NCBI GenBank assembly: GCA_037044905.1
Contig: JBAOKB010000048.1
Coordinates: forward strand, 558,001 to 622,000
Length of the DNA: 64,000 nt
Source: Hortaea werneckii
Taxonomy: Eukaryota; Ascomycota; Dothideomycetes; Mycosphaerellales; Teratosphaeriaceae
Direction: 5' to 3'
This document shows positions 60,601 to 64,000 of this stretch, piece after piece (position 1 is the stretch's first letter; every line of letters starts with the position of its first letter). Below the pieces are notes generated by a model that worked only from the letters and a program-made list of their open reading frames with translations, searched no databases and was not told where the DNA came from. Position numbers and translations under genes: made by a program.

Positions 60601-62206
60601 AAGTGCCAGCGAAGCGTATTGCAAGATGCAACGAAGTCTTGTTGCGATGCTCCAAGGCGTCCACCTGAATGAGTCCCCTTTCAAGCAAAGCTCTCGCTAT
60701 CCACAAGTTCCCCGAAGCGGCTGCCCAATGCAGACATGTGCGATCTCGTACGTCCCGAGCCTTCATAATATCTGAAGTGGCCACAGATGCCTTCTGGGTA
60801 GCGCCAAGCAGAAGATTGAAGAGGACGGCGGTCTTATCGTCATCGCCGTGCATTCTCCTGTCAGTGTCCATTGCAAAATGATGCCACACATTGCGAGACC
60901 TGCTGTCCGTCTGACTCAAGTCGACGTTTTCTTCAAAGAGCAGGCGTGTCACAACATCAATGTGGTTCTTCCATACAGCGTACATTAGAACGGTTCTGCC
61001 GACATTATCAGCTGCATTGACATCGGCACGTCGATCGATGAGAAGCTGTGCGAGCCCAGCACTTCTGTCTCTTTGTAAATAGTGTGAGAGCACGGTGTTT
61101 CCGTGATGATCTCTCGCTTCTAATAGTGCCTGGTGTTCAAGCAGACAACTAATGATGTCTTCGTGCTGCGCATACATAAGGAACTGACCGGCCTTCATTG
61201 TCGGTGGCGTTGACATTCGCCCGTGCTTTAGTAAAAGGCGGACAACCGTAGTTGATCTAGCGAGCATAAGCGGCGTCGTCTTGTCTTGCCCAAATACTTC
61301 GGCTTGGGCACCATGATTGAGTAGCAGCTCTACGACCGACTCTGCCGCACATCCGGTGTTTTCGCATCTCTCGACTGCCCTCCGGAGTGGTGGGTGCCCA
61401 TTCGTGGCTCTCGAATTGGGGTCTGCTTTTTTCGAAAGAAGAAATTCCACAGCAGCGCGCAGACTCTTGTCGCAGGCGATCGAGAGCGCAATATCAAGCA
61501 CTTTCTGATAGGCCTCAGAGTCCAGGGTTTCGTTGGCTTTTATGGCTGTTTCGACATCAGACAGCTGCTCGTGCCTGAATGCAAAATGCAGACGACTAAT
61601 AGCATTGCTCAGGCCCTCCTTTGAGGATCTCTGACCTTGAGCGATGGCATGTTGTCCAGCAAAATTCTTTTCGCCCTCTTGCCGAGATCGAGGGTATGAG
61701 AACGAGGCTGTAGAGCGTAAGCAAATCGCTAGCCCGATGTTGCCTCATCTTGGAGCCCCGATCTCGTGCCCATCGAAGGAGCCGACCTTGTCAGCCGCAC
61801 AGGCGATAGATTCCTCTTTGAGGCTGCCAAGCCCGCCACCATGATATTGTTGCATGAGCATTGTCGCGACAGCGCCAGGCGCAAACACATAGTGCGGCCA
61901 AAGATACGCCAAATGGCAGAGAAAGCAGCATTTAGTGGAGGCCCCATACGCAGGCGGTGACCGAGCAGGAGTTTAGCAGATCTGCAGCCTTTTAGGAATT
62001 TTGCAATGCGACAGAGAGGAGTTGCGTTGATGTACTTCCAAAGAGCGGGAAGAAGCGAGTCTGTATGCGCGCGCGCTACTTCCATAGACCAATGATGTGG
62101 TGTGACCGGGTTCGGCAAGGTACATGCCTACATAGTAGGTGAGATGATATTGACGGACGGATAAGTTGCTGAGAAAAGATCTTACGTGCCCTCGCGACTT
62201 TTCCAT
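57655..62206 (-). CDS. ankyrin-repeat / CorA-like two-transmembrane protein
   Basis: Exon 1 is only 21 nt (62206-62186), then an intron at 62128-62185 (GTAAGA...TAG). An N-terminal region follows whose splicing near 61860-61700 is unresolved. About ten ankyrin repeats span 61500-60050 (ATNGHPPLRRAVE, GWTPLHTACVEQATPLVVDQ, GKTPFHLSCENGLIELVKYF). A CorA-like N-terminal domain comes next: FRWIHLPVNNVQWCQEL, VFLFAPYLHFETDLRRQEM, LHIRRTLDQSFYRTIDTDAR, DQVVYRYEQEL and VLMVDQLW. A stalk and two membrane segments close the protein (ILMVFTIVTVIFLPLSFIAA; YALKYTLGIGGGIAAICVIL). GMN is absent. Frame changes occur near 59250, within a 61-bp tandem repeat (58955-59054), near 58850 and near 57990. The last two read as missing bases. 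The product is roughly 1,450-1,500 residues. Confidence 0.75.
58955..59054. repeat. imperfect tandem duplication, 61-bp period, inside the ankyrin/CorA-like gene
   Basis: The segment beginning GTCTTCTTCCTGGTGCTTTG at 58955 recurs at 59016, with about 39 identical bases in each copy. The words GACTTGGTCTATGTC also recur. The period is not a multiple of three. Confidence 0.9.
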
Positions 62207-62292
62207 TCGTGATGGCTGCAGTTAACCGGCAAAACGTATTGTCCATATTTGTGTGACAGATAGCATGTTATTCAACTCAACACGTCAGGCTG

Positions 62293-63185
62293 TTAGGCCA
62301 CGGCCCTGCGGTCACTCGTCTCCTCCCAAGCATTCAAAAGACCGATGACTCCTGGTATCATCCCACCAAGACCCAACCAGGTGTCGTTCACAGGACTGTT
62401 GTTCTCGTCCTCGAAACTCCAGTGCAGCGTCACTGGTAGCCAACCAGCATTGGCATATGCATCCCGTTGCCATTTTCTACGCAGAGCCTCGCTCTGTATC
62501 TTGAATTCCTTTTCGTCACCTTCTCTGGCCTCCTTGGCCCCGAAGTCTTCCTTGTACCTCAACTGTCGTACTCGCAAGAGCCGTAAACCATCCACAAGCA
62601 CCTGCGCCAGCCAGAACCGGTTGCTCCAGACCGCCCATTTGTTTTCTCTCCATGTCCACTTCTCGCCTCTTAGAACACCCTTGCTTGCGAGGTATGCTCC
62701 GTTTTCTAGGAGCTGAAAGGTTGCCCCGTTGCGACGTGCGCCCAGGTTACAGCTTTAGCGGTGCGTCGCCAGGAGGCTTTAATAGTTTTCGCGAGCGGAA
62801 TTGTAAATCCCTACCAAGCCCCATAGCCTGAAGAATATCCAGTAGTCCTGCATCACGTCTGCCAGTGTCTTCACGCTGGCACATAGCTCTGCTAACCGGG
62901 TCTGGGGAGGTTCAATCTCGGCCATGAGGATCTCGCCTGGCAGCATCGACTTGGACGCGTTGGTTGCCATTGCGACGGCAAGTCTTTCGTACTGTCGCTC
63001 GAGGAGGTGGCGCAAACGCGCATGCACGAAAATAGCTGTGAAGCATACTGTCGTGATGAGGCTTTCGACGCCAGCGGACGTTGATAGGGTACGATGTAGG
63101 TGAGCAAGGAAGGCGTCTGACCGGTTGCCCACTGGCCGTAATGCATAAGCAGGCTTCGAACGCTGTTAACCACACGGCTGGCCAT
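62293..63185 (-). CDS. Pex11-family peroxisomal membrane protein
   Basis: This is a peroxisome proliferation protein that remodels the peroxisomal membrane. Family features are FLAHLHRTLSTSAGVES, IFFRLWGLVGIYNSA, PPGDAPLK, AVTWAHVA, QLLENGAYLASKGVL and KWAVWSNRFWLAQVLVDGLR, with a glycine-rich C-terminal segment LGLGGMIPGVIGLLNAW. The ATG at 63185 begins MASRVVNSVRSLLMHYGQ. Four single-base losses are inferred, near 63130, 62785, 62760 and 62740, each restoring the next conserved block. The repaired length is about 298 residues. It is closer to the PEX11C/GIM5-type of filamentous fungi than to yeast Pex11. It is divergent from the E2 gene. Confidence 0.78.
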
Positions 63186-63648
63186 GATGGTAGCTAATGT
63201 GGATGTGGTGCGAGTGGGTTCGAGGCAGCAGGGTTCTGCTTGTTAGTCGTTGGTGATCGATGCGGATGAGTGGAAATGCGCAAGGACGAGCAGAAACCTA
63301 GTCTGGCATTCAATGAATGCACATGATTGTGATATAATTTCAAGTGGTTGCGACCTGCACATACGAACACATTATATACTGTATCTAGCTGCCCAGGCTC
63401 GCCAGGTAAGCTCGGAGACAGGGCTCTGGACGGGATGTAGCTTCCTATTGCGGAATATTCCCGCCGGAGCAATGTAGTGAACTTCCATATCGGACAACTT
63501 GCTTCTTATCGCCATTGTTGTCTACAGTACTCCATGAAGCAGCACGGTCTATCCGATTGCAACAATTAGCGACTGACTGTCATGTTAGATCATTAGAATA
63601 TCGTCTCTACATTCGAACACAACATAATTATAACTGCTTCTCCCGACA
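63186..63648. promoter_or_regulatory. divergent PEX11-like / E2 upstream region
   Basis: There are 463 bases between divergent starts, moderately A/T-rich near the E2 gene. No gene is seen. Confidence 0.35.
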
Positions 63649-64000
63649 ATGTCATCGAAGAACCCAACCATCAAGCGGATACTAAAGAGGCGCAAGAGCT
63701 GGCCCACCAACCATCCGCAGACTACCATGCCGCTCCGCTAGAAAGCGACCTCTACGAATGGCACTTCACGCTCCGAGGCCCTCCAGCACCGTCTCCGTTC
63801 GACGGCGGCCTATACCATGGCCGAATTGTCTTACCTCCCGCGTACCCGCTCAAGCCACCAAGCTTTCGCTTCCTAACCCCAACTGGCCGATTCGAAGTCA
63901 ACCGAGAAATCTGTCTGACTATCAGCGCTCACCACGAAGAATCATGGCAGCCAGCATGGGGTATAAGGACGGCATTAGTTGCAATCAGATCGTTCATGGA
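63649..64000 (+). CDS. UBE2J/Ubc6-type ubiquitin-conjugating enzyme, partial at the right edge
   Basis: This is an E2 enzyme of the ER-associated degradation class (yeast Ubc6, human UBE2J1/J2). From the ATG at 63649 (GACAATGTC) the protein reads MSSKNPTIKRILK, then after one missing A near 63686 continues EAQELAHQPSADYHAAPLES, LYEWHFTLRGPP, GGLYHGRIVLPPAYPLKPPS and GRFEVNREICLTISAHHEES. The Cys in EICLTIS is the catalytic residue in the non-canonical UBE2J context, which lacks the usual HPN. The sequence runs off the window before the C-terminal membrane anchor can be seen, so the ER assignment rests on the core type. Confidence 0.9.

Noticed and set aside
1..64000. The region as a pseudogene cluster or RIP-mutated relic
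   Set aside because: There is no excess of stop codons from C-to-T changes, motifs are intact, and essential genes are affected by isolated one-base changes only. Error in the assembly is simpler.

Overview
The window is nuclear DNA of a filamentous ascomycete (Pezizomycotina). A Dothideomycete is plausible, but the sequence alone does not prove it. The evidence is genes of about 1-9 kb with few short introns (42-103 nt, one of 202 nt) carrying GTRAGT-type donors and CTAAC/CTGAC branch sites, eukaryotic housekeeping genes on both strands, and families that are typical of this group: a HET-domain protein, an ankyrin-CorA-like protein, a Ybp/glomulin-like protein and an Rch1-like transporter. 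I saw no rRNA, CRISPR, transposon or tRNA.

Layout, left to right. 1-1691 (-) is an uncharacterised membrane/coiled-coil reading region cut by the left edge. Then follow NDUFAF6-like (-), divergent from RAD5 (+); a zinc alcohol dehydrogenase (-), divergent from an Rch1-like transporter (+); a Ybp/glomulin-like protein (-), divergent from a lysine-rich nuclear protein (+); NUP192 (-), divergent from TEL1 (+), which together fill 15.4-29.7 kb; eIF2B delta (+); exopolygalacturonase (-); NOPCHAP1-like (-); a class II-like eIF4E (-), divergent from HEM3 (+); a heme-oxygenase-like tail-anchored protein (-), divergent from ASE1 (+); and CAND1 (+).

From 48.1 to 62.2 kb the character changes to an accessory block. 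It holds a PfkB-like/P-loop ATPase/RyR protein (-), a CorA-like membrane protein (+), a J-domain/HET fusion (+) and an ankyrin/CorA-like protein (-). All four resemble sensing, signalling or cell-death architectures. This is the part most likely to be a poorly described system. PEX11-like (-) and a UBE2J/UBC6-type E2 (+, cut by the right edge) follow.

A strong technical theme runs through the whole window. About 20 genes, many of them essential elsewhere, are broken by single-base shifts. Roughly four in five are one missing base, often in a short homopolymer, and adding one base back restores both the family alignment and a length divisible by three. I read these as uncorrected sequencing indels rather than gene decay. 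Gene spans below run from the inferred start to the inferred stop across these shifts.
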